Shown piece by piece: positions 51,325-60,055 of a stretch of DNA of 64,000 nt. Both the position numbers and the translations under genes were made by a program. How positions within the stretch are numbered: position 1 is the first letter of the stretch; every line of letters starts with the position of its first letter. The stretch covers positions 40,858 to 104,857 of the forward strand of contig CALDSN010000098.1 of the NCBI GenBank assembly GCA_937924555.1. The letters are read 5' to 3'. Source of the DNA: an uncultured bacterium. Its GTDB lineage: Bacteria; Cloacimonadota; Cloacimonadia; Cloacimonadales; Cloacimonadaceae. The notes beneath the pieces were generated by a model. That model ran no database searches and was not told the origin of the DNA. It saw nothing but the letters and a program-made list of their open reading frames with translations.

Positions 51325-52563
51325 ATGCCGAAGAAAGAAATAAAAAGCAAAGCAGCCCCCAAGCCAAAGAAAGAAAGCATCGCCGTGAAACCGGAAAGCA
51401 AGCTGAGTGAACTAGAGGCTACCCGCGAGCGTAAGAATGTGCTGATGCAAGGTAACGAAGCAGTAGCATACGGTGCCTTGGATGCAGGTGTAAACTTCTT
51501 TGCCGGATACCCGATAACTCCCTCCACCGAAGTGGCAGAAATCCTTGCAGCAGAGCTCCCCAAGCGTGGCGGAACCTTTATCCAGATGGAAGATGAGATT
51601 GCCTCAATCTGCGCCATCACCGGAGCTTCCCTCGCCGGAGCAAAGTCCCTTACCGCAACCAGCGGACCGGGATTCTCCCTGATGCAGGAAGGCATTGGTT
51701 TTGCCAAGATTACCGAAACCCCTTGTGTGGTGGTAAACGTGCAGCGCATGGGACCCAGCACCGGCATGCCCACCAGTCCCGCTCAAGGTGACATGATGCA
51801 GGCAAAATGGGGCTCTCACGGAGACTCCCCGGCAATCGTGCTGTATCCCGCAACGGTTAAAGAAAGTTATGAACTAACTATCAGAGCGGTTAACCTCTCC
51901 GAGAAATACCGTACCTGTGTGATTCTGCTGCTGGATGAGGTAATAGGGCACATGCGTGAAGCCGTGAAATTGCCGGATATGGCGAATGTGCGTGTTATCA
52001 ACCGCATCAAGCCCACAGTGCCCCCACATTGGTATAAGCACTATGACGAGAACCAGAAATATCTCTCCCCGCTTGCCAGCTATGGCGAAGGATATCGCTT
52101 CCATGTTACGGGCTTGACCCACGACTCCCATGGCTTCCCCACCAACAAATCCTCCGAGGCTGCCGAAATGATGGCTCGCCTACGCAAGAAGATAGATTAT
52201 AACATCCGTGACTTGGTGCAGATTGAAAGCTATCAAATGGAAGATGCCAAGATAGCCATCTTTACTGCCGGAATCACTGCCCGTGCTGCCAAGGCTGCCA
52301 TAGCCATGGCTCGCTATGAGGGCATCAAGGTCGGCTTGCTCCGTCCCCTCACCATCTGGCCCTTCCCCGATGATGCAGTGCGTAAAATGTTGCGTAATGT
52401 GGAGACTGTAATTGTGCCTGAACTCAATCAAGGACAGCTTATCCACGAGATACAGCGCCTCACCAAGGACAAGAGCGATGGCAACCTTATCCCCATTCAA
52501 AGGGTGGATGGACAGCTCATCACCCCCAACGACATCCTGCGTAAAATCAAGGAGGTAAGCTGA
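51325..52563 (+). CDS. korA: 2-oxoacid:ferredoxin oxidoreductase, alpha subunit
   Basis: 412 residues. After an unusual Lys/Ala/Pro-rich N-terminal extension of about 38 residues, the pyrimidine-binding domain runs from VLMQGNEAVAYGALDAGVNF through FAGYPITPSTEV, QMEDEIASI and TSGPGFSLMQE. The transketolase C-terminal-like domain is at about 265-412 (IAIFTAGITARAAK, VGLLRPLTIWPFPD). YPITPSTE is diagnostic of the KorA/PorA family. The family includes 2-oxoglutarate and other 2-oxoacid specificities; 2-oxoglutarate is favoured by the adjoining methylmalonyl-CoA epimerase gene. Confidence 0.92.
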   Translation: MPKKEIKSKAAPKPKKESIAVKPESKLSELEATRERKNVLMQGNEAVAYGALDAGVNFFAGYPITPSTEVAEILAAELPKRGGTFIQMEDEIASICAITGASLAGAKSLTATSGPGFSLMQEGIGFAKITETPCVVVNVQRMGPSTGMPTSPAQGDMMQAKWGSHGDSPAIVLYPATVKESYELTIRAVNLSEKYRTCVILLLDEVIGHMREAVKLPDMANVRVINRIKPTVPPHWYKHYDENQKYLSPLASYGEGYRFHVTGLTHDSHGFPTNKSSEAAEMMARLRKKIDYNIRDLVQIESYQMEDAKIAIFTAGITARAAKAAIAMARYEGIKVGLLRPLTIWPFPDDAVRKMLRNVETVIVPELNQGQLIHEIQRLTKDKSDGNLIPIQRVDGQLITPNDILRKIKEVS

Positions 52564-52564
52564 C

Positions 52565-53404
52565 ATGGCAAACATACCGCAACGCATAATACACGAATAT
52601 TTGAGGCACGATAAGAAGTTCCCGCATGTTTGGTGTGCGGGTTGCAGCAATGGCATCGTGCTTGGTGCCATCATCCGTGCTATTGCCTCCATGAATCTGG
52701 ATAGGGATGACATTGTAATGGTTTCCGGTATCGGTTGCTCCTCACGCATGCCGGTGTATGTGGACTTTAACACTCTGCATACTCTGCATGGACGCAGCAT
52801 TGCCTATGCCACAGGCGTTAAGCTTCACAAGCCCAACTTGAAGGTTATTGTGGTCACCGGTGATGGCGATTGCACCGCCATAGGTGGCAATCACCTTATC
52901 CACGCCGCCAGACGCAATATTGACCTGAAGGTTATCCTCATCAACAACAATATCTATGGCATGACTGGTGGACAGTGCAGCCCCACAACCCCGCACGAAG
53001 CGGTTGCCACCACCGCACCCTACGGCAATATTGAGCCGGACTTCAACGTCTGTAACCTTGCTATGGGTGCCGGAGCATCCTTTGTTGCCCGCACCACTGC
53101 CTTCCATGTGCAGGAGATGCAGGGGATAATAAAGGACGCCATGGACCATCCCGGATTCTCCCTGATTGAAGTGGTAAGTGCCTGTCCCGTAATCTTTGGT
53201 CGTCTGAACAAGAAAGGTGGCGCACCGCAGATGATGAAGGACTTCCGCGATAACTCCATTCCTTTGGCAGCCGTGGATAAGCTTCCCCCCGAGAAGGTGG
53301 AAGGAAAGATTATCCGTGGCATCCTTCGCCGTGAGATCCGCCCGGAATACACTGCCCAATATGCTGACTTGGTGAAGCGTGTGCAAGCAAAGGAAGGTGA
53401 ATAA
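52565..53404 (+). CDS. korB: 2-oxoacid:ferredoxin oxidoreductase, beta (TPP) subunit
   Basis: 279 residues. TPP/Mg-binding: WCAGCSNGIVLGA near the start, GIGCSSRMPVYVDF, VVTGDGDCTAIGGNHLIHA and NNNIYGMTGGQCSPTTP. No ferredoxin domain, as in KorB. AAGGAGG lies in the end of korA. The gamma subunit gene overlaps its stop by one base (TAATG). Confidence 0.95.
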   Translation: MANIPQRIIHEYLRHDKKFPHVWCAGCSNGIVLGAIIRAIASMNLDRDDIVMVSGIGCSSRMPVYVDFNTLHTLHGRSIAYATGVKLHKPNLKVIVVTGDGDCTAIGGNHLIHAARRNIDLKVILINNNIYGMTGGQCSPTTPHEAVATTAPYGNIEPDFNVCNLAMGAGASFVARTTAFHVQEMQGIIKDAMDHPGFSLIEVVSACPVIFGRLNKKGGAPQMMKDFRDNSIPLAAVDKLPPEKVEGKIIRGILRREIRPEYTAQYADLVKRVQAKEGE

Positions 53405-53949
53405 TGGCTATGAACTATGAGATTCGTCTCTCCGGCAGTGGTGGTCAAGGCTTAATCCTTGCCGGCATCATTCTTGCCCGTGCCGCAGTTATCGAGAAGC
53501 GCAGGGTCACTCAAACCCAAAGCTACGGTCCTGAATCACGCGGGGGATATTCCCGCGCCGATGTTATCATCAGTGATGATGAGATATTCTTCCCCGAAGC
53601 CACAAACTTTAACTGCCTGCTGGCGCTTACTCAGGAAGCTTGCGATGTGTATCTGTATGATCTGCGCGACAATGGCATCCTGATTATCGACACCACATTT
53701 GTGAAAAACCTTGCCTTGGCAGCAGAGAACACCTATGAAGTTCCTTTCACCGATATTGCACAGGAGAAGCTAGGCAGCCCCATTACCACAAATATCATGT
53801 CTCTTGCCTTCCTGGTGCAGATTACCGGCATCGTGAAACCTGAATCCCTGAAGCAATCCATCGCCGAATCGGTTAAGCCTGCCTTCGTGGACGTTAACTA
53901 TAAAGCCATGGAGCTAGGCTTCGAGCTTGCCAAGAAGTATAAGAAGTAG
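53404..53949 (+). CDS. korC: 2-oxoacid:ferredoxin oxidoreductase, gamma subunit
   Basis: 181 residues of the POR/KOR catalytic domain: RLSGSGGQGLILAGIILARA at the start (GxGGQG), TQTQSYGPESRGG, and NIMSLAFLVQITG near the end. Binds CoA and completes the four-subunit enzyme. Confidence 0.95.
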   Translation: MAMNYEIRLSGSGGQGLILAGIILARAAVIEKRRVTQTQSYGPESRGGYSRADVIISDDEIFFPEATNFNCLLALTQEACDVYLYDLRDNGILIIDTTFVKNLALAAENTYEVPFTDIAQEKLGSPITTNIMSLAFLVQITGIVKPESLKQSIAESVKPAFVDVNYKAMELGFELAKKYKK

Positions 53950-53955
53950 GTGAGC

Positions 53956-54357
53956 ATGGTTAAGCGCATCAGTCATATCGGCATCGCGGTTAAGGATTTA
54001 GAGGCGGGTATTGCCTTCTATCAAAGCCTTGGCTTGGAGCTTGAAGGCATCGAGGAAGTCCCCTCCCAGAAGGTGCGGGTAGCTTTTCTGCCCTGTGGGG
54101 ATACACGTATTGAGCTGCTGTGCCCCACTTCCGAGGATAGTGCCGTCGCTAAGTTCATCGAAAAGAAAGGTGAAGGCATCCAGCATATCGCTTTTGCGGT
54201 GGATGATCTGCCCAAGGCGCTTGCCGAAAGCGAAGCCAAAGGCATCACCCTGATTGATAAGGAACCCCGACCCGGTGCCCACCAGGCAGATATTGCCTTC
54301 TTACATCCCAAATCCAGCATGGGTGTGTTGCTGGAGCTTTGCAAAGAGAAACACTAA
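53956..54357 (+). CDS. mce: Methylmalonyl-CoA epimerase
   Basis: 133 residues from the ATG at 53956 (AGG at 5 nt). VOC-fold protein: RISHIGIAVKDLEAGIAFY with the first metal His, LELEGIEEVPSQKVRVAFL, GEGIQHIAFAVDDL with the second His, FLHPKSSMGVLLELC with the late Glu. These match bacterial MCE. It interconverts (R)- and (S)-methylmalonyl-CoA. Directly after korC, so succinyl-CoA from KOR can be led to propionate (or the reverse); the mutase is not in the window. Confidence 0.93.
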   Translation: MVKRISHIGIAVKDLEAGIAFYQSLGLELEGIEEVPSQKVRVAFLPCGDTRIELLCPTSEDSAVAKFIEKKGEGIQHIAFAVDDLPKALAESEAKGITLIDKEPRPGAHQADIAFLHPKSSMGVLLELCKEKH

Positions 54358-54377
54358 ATATACAATAGCTATAAAGC

Positions 54378-54407
54378 AAAGGTGCGGGTTATCAGCCCGC
54401 ACCTTTT
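54378..54407. terminator. Bidirectional terminator between mce and oligopeptidase gene
   Basis: AAAGGTGCGGG pairs exactly with CCCGCACCTTT around TTATCAG, with T-rich DNA after it on both strands. It ends the kor operon (+) and the M3 peptidase gene (-). Confidence 0.92.
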
Positions 54408-54413
54408 ATTATA

Positions 54414-56498
54414 TCAGATCAAGCCATCCCGCTTGAGCAGTGCATCCGGATCCGGCTTGCGTCCCCGGAAGGCAACAAACAAGTCCATGGGATGGAACGA
54501 GTTCCCACGCGAGAGGATATACTTTTTGAAGTTATCCGCCACTTCTTGGTTAAAGATTCCCTTTTCTTCAAAGAGGCTCCAGGCATCGGCTTCCAGGGCT
54601 TCTGCCCATTTGTAGCTGTAATATCCTGCAGAGTATCCACCCGCAAAGATATGCGAGAAGGCGCAGGAGATATTGGTTCCTTCCACGACAGGCATCAGGC
54701 GGAAGCGTTCAGTTACTTCTTTCTCGAAGGCATCCACATCCTTGATGGCTTCAGGATCGGCAGTGTGCCAGGCAAAGTCCATCATCGCATAACGCAACTG
54801 CGTGATATTGGCAATGCCGGATTGGAAGTTCTTGGCGGCAATAACCTTATCCAGCAGCTCTTTGGGCAGGGCTTCCCCGGTTTGATAGTGCTTGGCAAAG
54901 AGATTCAATGCCTCCTCTTCCATCAACCAGTTTTCCATTATCTGTGAGGGTAGTTCCACAAAGTCCCACAGCACACTGGTGCCGGAAAGTCCTTTGTAAT
55001 AACCATCCGCCAGCAGGGAATGCAAGGCATGCCCAAACTCGTGGAATATGGTGCGGGCTTCGCTGAGGGTTAAAAGCGAGGGTTGCTCATCCGTGGAGGG
55101 GGTAAGCGACGCCACGATGCTCACCATGGGGCGCATCATTCCGTTGCGATGCAATCCCTGTCCCTGGAAGGAGGTCTTCCAAGCTCCGCCTCGTTTGGTT
55201 TCCCGGGGGAATAAATCCATATACATCAAGCCCAGATAGTTATCGTTCTTATCCCATACTTCCCAAGTGGTTACATCCTCATGATACACCGGAACGTCAA
55301 ACACCTGCTTCACTTTGATGCCATAAATCTTGCCCGTAACCACGAATAGGCCTTCCACCACATTCTCAACTTTGAACCAAGGTCTAAGCTCTTCGGGATC
55401 ATAGGCATAGCGTTGTTCTTTAAGCTTGTTGGAGTAATAGCTCATATCCCAGGGCATCAGCTCTTCCAAGCCGTCCAGTTCGCGGGCAAAGTTGCGCACT
55501 TCGTCCACTTCCTTCATTGCTGCGGGATAGGCAACGGTGTATATCTTTTCCAGAAAGTCGCGGGCTGTGGTAAAGGACTCCGCCATTCTGTCGGACAGCA
55601 CATAATCTGCATGGGTTTTATAGCCCAACAGGGATGCTCGTTCTTTACGCAGCTTGAGGGTTTGGATAATCAATTCCTGGTTATCGAACTCATCCTTGAA
55701 GGCGCGTGAGGAATACGCCAAGGATGCTTGCTTGCGAATCTCTCTGTTTTTGCAATAGGTTAGCACAGGGGTGATGCTGGAGGGCTGCAGGGTGAACAAC
55801 CAGCCGTCTTCCTTACCCTTTTTCTTGGCAGTGAAGGCAGCGGCTTTCAGCGAGTTCTCCGGGATGCCTTCCACATCCTTGGGATCGGTGATGTGCAGTT
55901 CCCATTTATTGGTGGCATTAAGCACATTATCGCTAAACTTGGGGCTTAGCTGCGAGGATTCCATGCTTATTTCTGTGAAGCGTTTCTTATCTTCATCATT
56001 CAGCATGGCACCGCCGCGAATGAAGCCGTTGTAGGTGCGCTCAATCAGGCGATAACGCTCGGCAGCCTTGATGGCTTCTTTATCCTTCATATCGGCAGGT
56101 AACTGGGGCTTTGCTTTTCCGGCAACTTCTGCATCATACACTGCTTTCACCCGGGCAAATATCTGCGGGTCGGTGGAAACGATGCTGCCAAACTCTGCCA
56201 GCATGGGGGATATCTGCTGTGCCAAAGCCTTGAACTCGGCATCGGACTCCGCACCCAAGAGGTTGAAATATATGGTGGCTACATAATCCAGCAGCTCACC
56301 GTTCAGCTCCAGCTCCATAATGGTATTTTCAAAGCTGGGTGCTTCGGGATTGTTTTTAAGTGCCTCGATTTCTGCCTTTGCTTCTGCGAGGGCATGCTCG
56401 ATGGCGGGAAGGTAATGTTCGGTTTTGAATTCGCCAAAGGGGATAGCCTTGAGGCGATGGTCATTCTTCGTATTCAGTAAGGGGTTATCGGGTATCAT
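54414..56498 (-). CDS. M3 family oligopeptidase (peptidyl-dipeptidase Dcp/oligopeptidase A type)
   Basis: 694 residues, the full length of Dcp/PrlC. The zinc motif HEFGHALH lies in ARTIFHEFGHALHSLLAD, with the distal Glu in the following helix. N-terminal NPLLNTKNDHRLKAIPFGEF and the C-terminal NSFHPMDLFVAFRGRKPDPDALL (in two parts) are characteristic of the Dcp branch. No signal peptide, so it probably finishes intracellular breakdown of imported peptides for amino-acid fermentation. Monocistronic. Confidence 0.95.
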   Translation of the reverse strand: MIPDNPLLNTKNDHRLKAIPFGEFKTEHYLPAIEHALAEAKAEIEALKNNPEAPSFENTIMELELNGELLDYVATIYFNLLGAESDAEFKALAQQISPMLAEFGSIVSTDPQIFARVKAVYDAEVAGKAKPQLPADMKDKEAIKAAERYRLIERTYNGFIRGGAMLNDEDKKRFTEISMESSQLSPKFSDNVLNATNKWELHITDPKDVEGIPENSLKAAAFTAKKKGKEDGWLFTLQPSSITPVLTYCKNREIRKQASLAYSSRAFKDEFDNQELIIQTLKLRKERASLLGYKTHADYVLSDRMAESFTTARDFLEKIYTVAYPAAMKEVDEVRNFARELDGLEELMPWDMSYYSNKLKEQRYAYDPEELRPWFKVENVVEGLFVVTGKIYGIKVKQVFDVPVYHEDVTTWEVWDKNDNYLGLMYMDLFPRETKRGGAWKTSFQGQGLHRNGMMRPMVSIVASLTPSTDEQPSLLTLSEARTIFHEFGHALHSLLADGYYKGLSGTSVLWDFVELPSQIMENWLMEEEALNLFAKHYQTGEALPKELLDKVIAAKNFQSGIANITQLRYAMMDFAWHTADPEAIKDVDAFEKEVTERFRLMPVVEGTNISCAFSHIFAGGYSAGYYSYKWAEALEADAWSLFEEKGIFNQEVADNFKKYILSRGNSFHPMDLFVAFRGRKPDPDALLKRDGLI

Positions 56499-56652
56499 GT
56501 TACTTCCTTTGTGGTTATTATTCTTTATTTTACCATCATGTGGAAGCCTGTAAATAAGTCAAGCCTTTCTCTTCACTTCCTTCTCCCAAATTCTATATAT
56601 TTCTTGTCGCTAGCCCCCTATTCCAATTTCACCTCAGCACCTCATCAATCTT

Positions 56653-56696
56653 AGGTGATTCCCTCATCCCACCCGGGAGTCACGAGGGAATCACCT
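56653..56696. repeat. Dispersed palindromic element, family A, copy 3
   Basis: AGGTGATTCCCTC (56653-56665) pairs exactly with GAGGGAATCACCT (56684-56696); the centre ATCCCACCCGGGAGTCAC is identical to copy 1. It occupies the 366-bp gap between the M3 peptidase start and the alcohol dehydrogenase promoter. The rest of that gap shows only this repeat and the promoter. Confidence 0.85.
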
Positions 56697-56808
56697 GAGA
56701 GTGATCTGACATCCGAACAGGAAAACCCAAAGACCCAAACAATGACTCGAAGCGATATTATCGATAACCCGCTACGCATTATTCTGTTTCTGAAAGACCT
56801 CAATTTGC

Positions 56809-56837
56809 TTGACATGCAAGTTGCTCCAAAATATCAT
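56809..56837 (+). promoter_or_regulatory. Sigma70-type promoter for the alcohol dehydrogenase gene
   Basis: TTGACA (56809-56814), 17 bp, TATCAT (56832-56837): perfect -35 and five of six at -10. Start of transcription expected near 56844, giving a short leader with AGGAG six bases before the ATG. The best promoter seen in the window. Confidence 0.75.
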
Positions 56838-56864
56838 AGCCGTAAAGACTGATAGGAGTTTGCC

Positions 56865-57962
56865 ATGTTTTATTGCCCCACCCGGATAATCTTCGCCAAG
56901 GATGCACTGAGCAAAGCAGAGGTGCATCTGCAACATATAGGGAAAAAAGCGCTTATCGTCACAGGCAGGCACAGTGCCAAGCTCAGTGGGGCTTTGGACG
57001 ACCTGTTACAGAGTTTAGAGAAGCTGAGTATCGACTATGCCGTGTATGACGCCATCAGGGAAAACCCCGTGTTGGCAGATGTGATGGAAGGCAGTATGAT
57101 GATGCTGCGTGAAGGATGCGATTTTGTGATTGGCGTGGGCGGTGGAAGCCCCATCGATGCGGCAAAAGCTATCTCTCTGGCAGCAGCTAACAACTTAGCA
57201 GAGTATGAGCTATACAGTTTGGAGAAGTTTAAAACTGCCTATCCTATCGTGGCGATTCCCACTACTGCCGGAACGGGTACGGAAGCAACCCAATATAGTG
57301 TGTTGACGGATCCCGTTGCCAAGAAGAAAGCCGGCTTTGGACACCCTTTCGCCTTTCCCAGGCTTGCTATTCTGGATGCCAAATATAGCATCAGCCTTCC
57401 CGCTGAGGTTACCCTGCACACGGCTTTGGATGCGCTCAGTCACCTGCTGGAGGGATTGTATAGCAACCAACGCAGCCCGATGCTGTATCCCCTTATTTAC
57501 CGTGGGATTGGGATGATTATGCAGCAACTTCCGGTGGTGTTGCATGATGGTGGAGATATTGAGGCAAGGAAGCAATTGATGCAGGCTTCGCTGTATGGAG
57601 GCATGGTAATATCCCAGGGCAGCACAACTTTGCAGCACTCCATCGGCTATCCCCTTACCTCAGAATATGATATCCCGCATGGGCTTGCCAATGCCATGGT
57701 GATGGAGGATATTATGAAGCTCTATCAGCCCTATGTGGCTAAAGAACTGGAAGCTTTGTTTGAGGCTTTGGGACTGGGGAGAGAGCAGTTCTTTGCCTGG
57801 CTGGATGCTCTGCCCTTCCGCAAAGGAGTGGCGGTGAGTGACGAGTTTATCGAGCGGGTAATCCCGCAGATTATGGCAAGCAGGAATATGGCATTGAACC
57901 CGCTGACAGTGCGGGAAGAGGATATCAGGCGGATACTGCATAGCCTGAAGGAGAAAGCATGA
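56865..57962 (+). CDS. Iron-containing alcohol dehydrogenase
   Basis: 365 residues. Group III Fe-ADH: NAD-binding GVGGGSPIDAAKAISL, IPTTAGTGTEATQYSV, metal ligands Asp in AILDAKYS, His in ALDALSHLLEG, His in TTLQHSIGYPL and His in YDIPHGLANA. Starts FYCPTRIIFAKDA, typical of the butanol-dehydrogenase/1,3-propanediol-type branch. Substrate unknown. Coupled by ATGA to an AhpD-like gene. Confidence 0.93.
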   Translation: MFYCPTRIIFAKDALSKAEVHLQHIGKKALIVTGRHSAKLSGALDDLLQSLEKLSIDYAVYDAIRENPVLADVMEGSMMMLREGCDFVIGVGGGSPIDAAKAISLAAANNLAEYELYSLEKFKTAYPIVAIPTTAGTGTEATQYSVLTDPVAKKKAGFGHPFAFPRLAILDAKYSISLPAEVTLHTALDALSHLLEGLYSNQRSPMLYPLIYRGIGMIMQQLPVVLHDGGDIEARKQLMQASLYGGMVISQGSTTLQHSIGYPLTSEYDIPHGLANAMVMEDIMKLYQPYVAKELEALFEALGLGREQFFAWLDALPFRKGVAVSDEFIERVIPQIMASRNMALNPLTVREEDIRRILHSLKEKA

Positions 57963-58306
57963 AGGTAAAGGACTTTAATCTGGAGCGTAGCCGTCTCACC
58001 GAGCTGGCTATGAACAAGGCAAACCTAAGCGTTAAACGCTTTTATGGGCTGGATAAAGGGACATATGAAGCCGGGGCATTGGATGCCAAAACCAAGGAGA
58101 TGCTGGGTTTGGTGGCGTCCATGGTGCTGAGGTGTGACGATTGCATCCGCTATCACCTGGGGCAATGCATGGAGCTTAAAGTTACGGATGAGGAGTTGCA
58201 GGAAGTTTTTGGCGTGGCTTTGATGGTTGGGGGTTCAATCGTTATCCCGCATCATCGCCGGGCTGTGGAATATTGGGAGGAGCTGAAAAGCCTTACCACT
58301 TCTTGA
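57959..58306 (+). CDS. AhpD/carboxymuconolactone decarboxylase-like protein
   Basis: 115 residues. KTKEMLGLVASMVLRCDDCIRYHLGQCMEL contains the CxxC and downstream His of AhpD-like proteins (given in part: RCDDCIRYH), followed by VTDEELQEVFGVALMVGG. Probably a thiol-based peroxidase partner or redox protein. Overlaps the alcohol dehydrogenase gene by 4 bp and, tail to tail, the DUF486 gene by 14 bp with no terminator between. Confidence 0.88.
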   Translation: MKVKDFNLERSRLTELAMNKANLSVKRFYGLDKGTYEAGALDAKTKEMLGLVASMVLRCDDCIRYHLGQCMELKVTDEELQEVFGVALMVGGSIVIPHHRRAVEYWEELKSLTTS

Positions 58307-58622
58307 AGATGAAGATCACCGCCAGGATGATGAAGACAAAGCCTACGATATAGTTCCAGCGGAGTTCCTCGCGTAAATAGAGGATGGAAAAGATGGTGAA
58401 CACCAGCAGGGTGATAACTTCCTGGATGGTCTTGAGCTGGAAGGCATTGAACTGCCCGTAACCGATGCGGTTGGCAGGAACCTGGAAACAGTATTCGAAG
58501 AAGGCTATTCCCCAGCTAATCAGGATTACTCTTATTAATGGGGCAGTGGTATGTTTCAGATGCCCATACCAAGCGAAGGTCATGAAGATATTGGAGATTA
58601 AGAGTAATAGGATGGTGCGCAT
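58293..58622 (-). CDS. DMT-superfamily small membrane protein (DUF486)
   Basis: 109 residues with four membrane helices. FAWYGHLK in the first loop and FFEYCFQVPANRIGYG in the middle match the DUF486 family; the end is a short KKW. Function unknown. Minus strand, 9 bp downstream of the metallophosphoesterase gene. Confidence 0.9.
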   Translation of the reverse strand: MRTILLLLISNIFMTFAWYGHLKHTTAPLIRVILISWGIAFFEYCFQVPANRIGYGQFNAFQLKTIQEVITLLVFTIFSILYLREELRWNYIVGFVFIILAVIFIFKKW

Positions 58623-58631
58623 CTATAGGGA

Positions 58632-59417
58632 TTAGAAACCACTCAGAGTAAAGCTGTCCAGCAAGCTGTTATCAATGTCCCACACCTTGCATTCCAGCTT
58701 TCCGGCTTCGTGTTTGGCGATGATATAATGGTAGCTGAGGTTGAACACCAAGCTATGGGGATTGGTGTTGCCTTGTTCCCGCAGAGGAGCTCCACCTCCA
58801 CCACTGATGATATAGCTGATACCTTTGTATTCTGAACGCTCATAGCCGTGGTCATGTGCGCAGAAAACAGCTTTTACATTGGTGGAAGCAAGCATCTGGG
58901 GAAGCCAAAGCTGCAAACCAAGCTCATCTCCGTGATAACCGGAGCTGAATACAGGGTGATGCATGATGAGAATGGCAGGAAGGGAATCTGCCACAGCTCT
59001 CTTTAGCCAGTGGTATTGGGGTGAGCCGGGGCTGAGATCGTCGGTGCTGTCCAATACAATGAACTTGATGCCGTCATAAACGAGGCTATAATATGCGCTG
59101 CCCTTCAGCGCAGGGAAGTTATTGAGGAATAAGTCGCGGGACTTCTCGTGGTTGCCTTTGGCAGGATATAGCGGGCAGATATCAGTTAAGGGCTTAACAA
59201 TCTGGAAGAAGCTGTCATATTCACTCTGCAGGATGCCCTTTTGGTTCAGGTCTCCCGTGTGGAAGGCAATCTCAGGTTTGTGAGCTGTAATGGCAGCGAT
59301 TACTTTACGGTGGGTGTTTTCATCGCTGCGAGTGTCGCCATAGATGGCGATATCAGCGGTGAGGCTGCTGCATAAAAGGGTAAGGAAGCACAGGAGGATG
59401 AAGCCTATGCGCTTCAC
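58632..59417 (-). CDS. Exported calcineurin-like metallophosphoesterase
   Basis: 261 residues from a GTG start at 59417, which overlaps the uracil-DNA glycosylase stop (GTGA) and directly precedes a signal peptide (KRIGFILLCFLTLLCSSLTA). A longer frame lies inside the neighbour and is not credible. Metallophosphatase motifs in order: YGDTRSD, HTGDLNQ, GNHEKS, MHHPVFSSG and CAHDHGYER. All metal ligands kept. Purple acid phosphatase-like arrangement; substrate unknown. Probably periplasmic. Confidence 0.87.
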   Translation of the reverse strand: MKRIGFILLCFLTLLCSSLTADIAIYGDTRSDENTHRKVIAAITAHKPEIAFHTGDLNQKGILQSEYDSFFQIVKPLTDICPLYPAKGNHEKSRDLFLNNFPALKGSAYYSLVYDGIKFIVLDSTDDLSPGSPQYHWLKRAVADSLPAILIMHHPVFSSGYHGDELGLQLWLPQMLASTNVKAVFCAHDHGYERSEYKGISYIISGGGGAPLREQGNTNPHSLVFNLSYHYIIAKHEAGKLECKVWDIDNSLLDSFTLSGF

Positions 59418-60052
59418 AATAATCTCTCGTAATCCTTCTGGAACTTTTGCAGGTCTTGCCAGGCAGCAGGTTTCCAGTTGCTGTTTCGCAGCAAAGCAGC
59501 GGGGTGATAGGTGGCATACATGGGGATGCCCATAAATTCGCGGGTTTGCTCCCGGTGCCATTGCAGGGTGTTGGTGGTCCCGGTCAGGGTTTGAGCGGCA
59601 ACCAAGCCCATGGCAAGGATAATCTTGGGTTGGATGATGTTGATTTGTTCCACCAGATAGGGAAGACAGGCAAGCCTTTCTGTCATTTCGGGGTCTCGGT
59701 TACCGGGGGGACGGCACTTCACGATATTGGCAATGTACACATCCTCACGGTGGATGTTGATGGCAATAAGCATCTTATCAAGTAGGTTCCCGGCTTGCCC
59801 CACGAAGGGACGTCCGCTGAGGTTTTCTTCTTTGCCGGGACCTTCTCCGATAACCATGGCGGTGGCATAGGGATTGCCTTCACCATACACGAAACGAATG
59901 CGCCCGGTGTGAAGCTGGCACTTGGTGCAAGAAGCATACTTGTCCTGCAGTTCTGCAAGCAAGGCTGCCCTGTCGGATTGGGTTTGATACAGTTCTTTTA
60001 TGCCGCTGTTTTTAAGCAGCTCCAGATATTGGAGCAAGGCACTGCGAGACAT
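59414..60052 (-). CDS. Family 4 uracil-DNA glycosylase (4Fe-4S)
   Basis: 212 residues. Motif A GEGPGKEENLSGRPFVGQAG, cluster cysteines in ASCTKCQLH, IVKCRPPGNRDP and RLACLPYL, and motif B YHPAALLRN. Starts with a helical extension SALLQYLELLKNSGIKELY, common in this family. Removes uracil from DNA; complements dUTPase. Lies 3 bp after the omega-like gene and is coupled to the exported phosphoesterase gene. Confidence 0.94.
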   Translation of the reverse strand: MSRSALLQYLELLKNSGIKELYQTQSDRAALLAELQDKYASCTKCQLHTGRIRFVYGEGNPYATAMVIGEGPGKEENLSGRPFVGQAGNLLDKMLIAINIHREDVYIANIVKCRPPGNRDPEMTERLACLPYLVEQINIIQPKIILAMGLVAAQTLTGTTNTLQWHREQTREFMGIPMYATYHPAALLRNSNWKPAAWQDLQKFQKDYERLL

Positions 60053-60055
60053 GGT

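Noticed and set aside
52742..53386. 214-codon frame antisense to korB
   Set aside because: Shadow of a conserved enzyme gene.
59418..59561. Longer N-terminus for the metallophosphoesterase
   Set aside because: It would lie inside the uracil-DNA glycosylase gene and hide the signal peptide that starts at the GTG.
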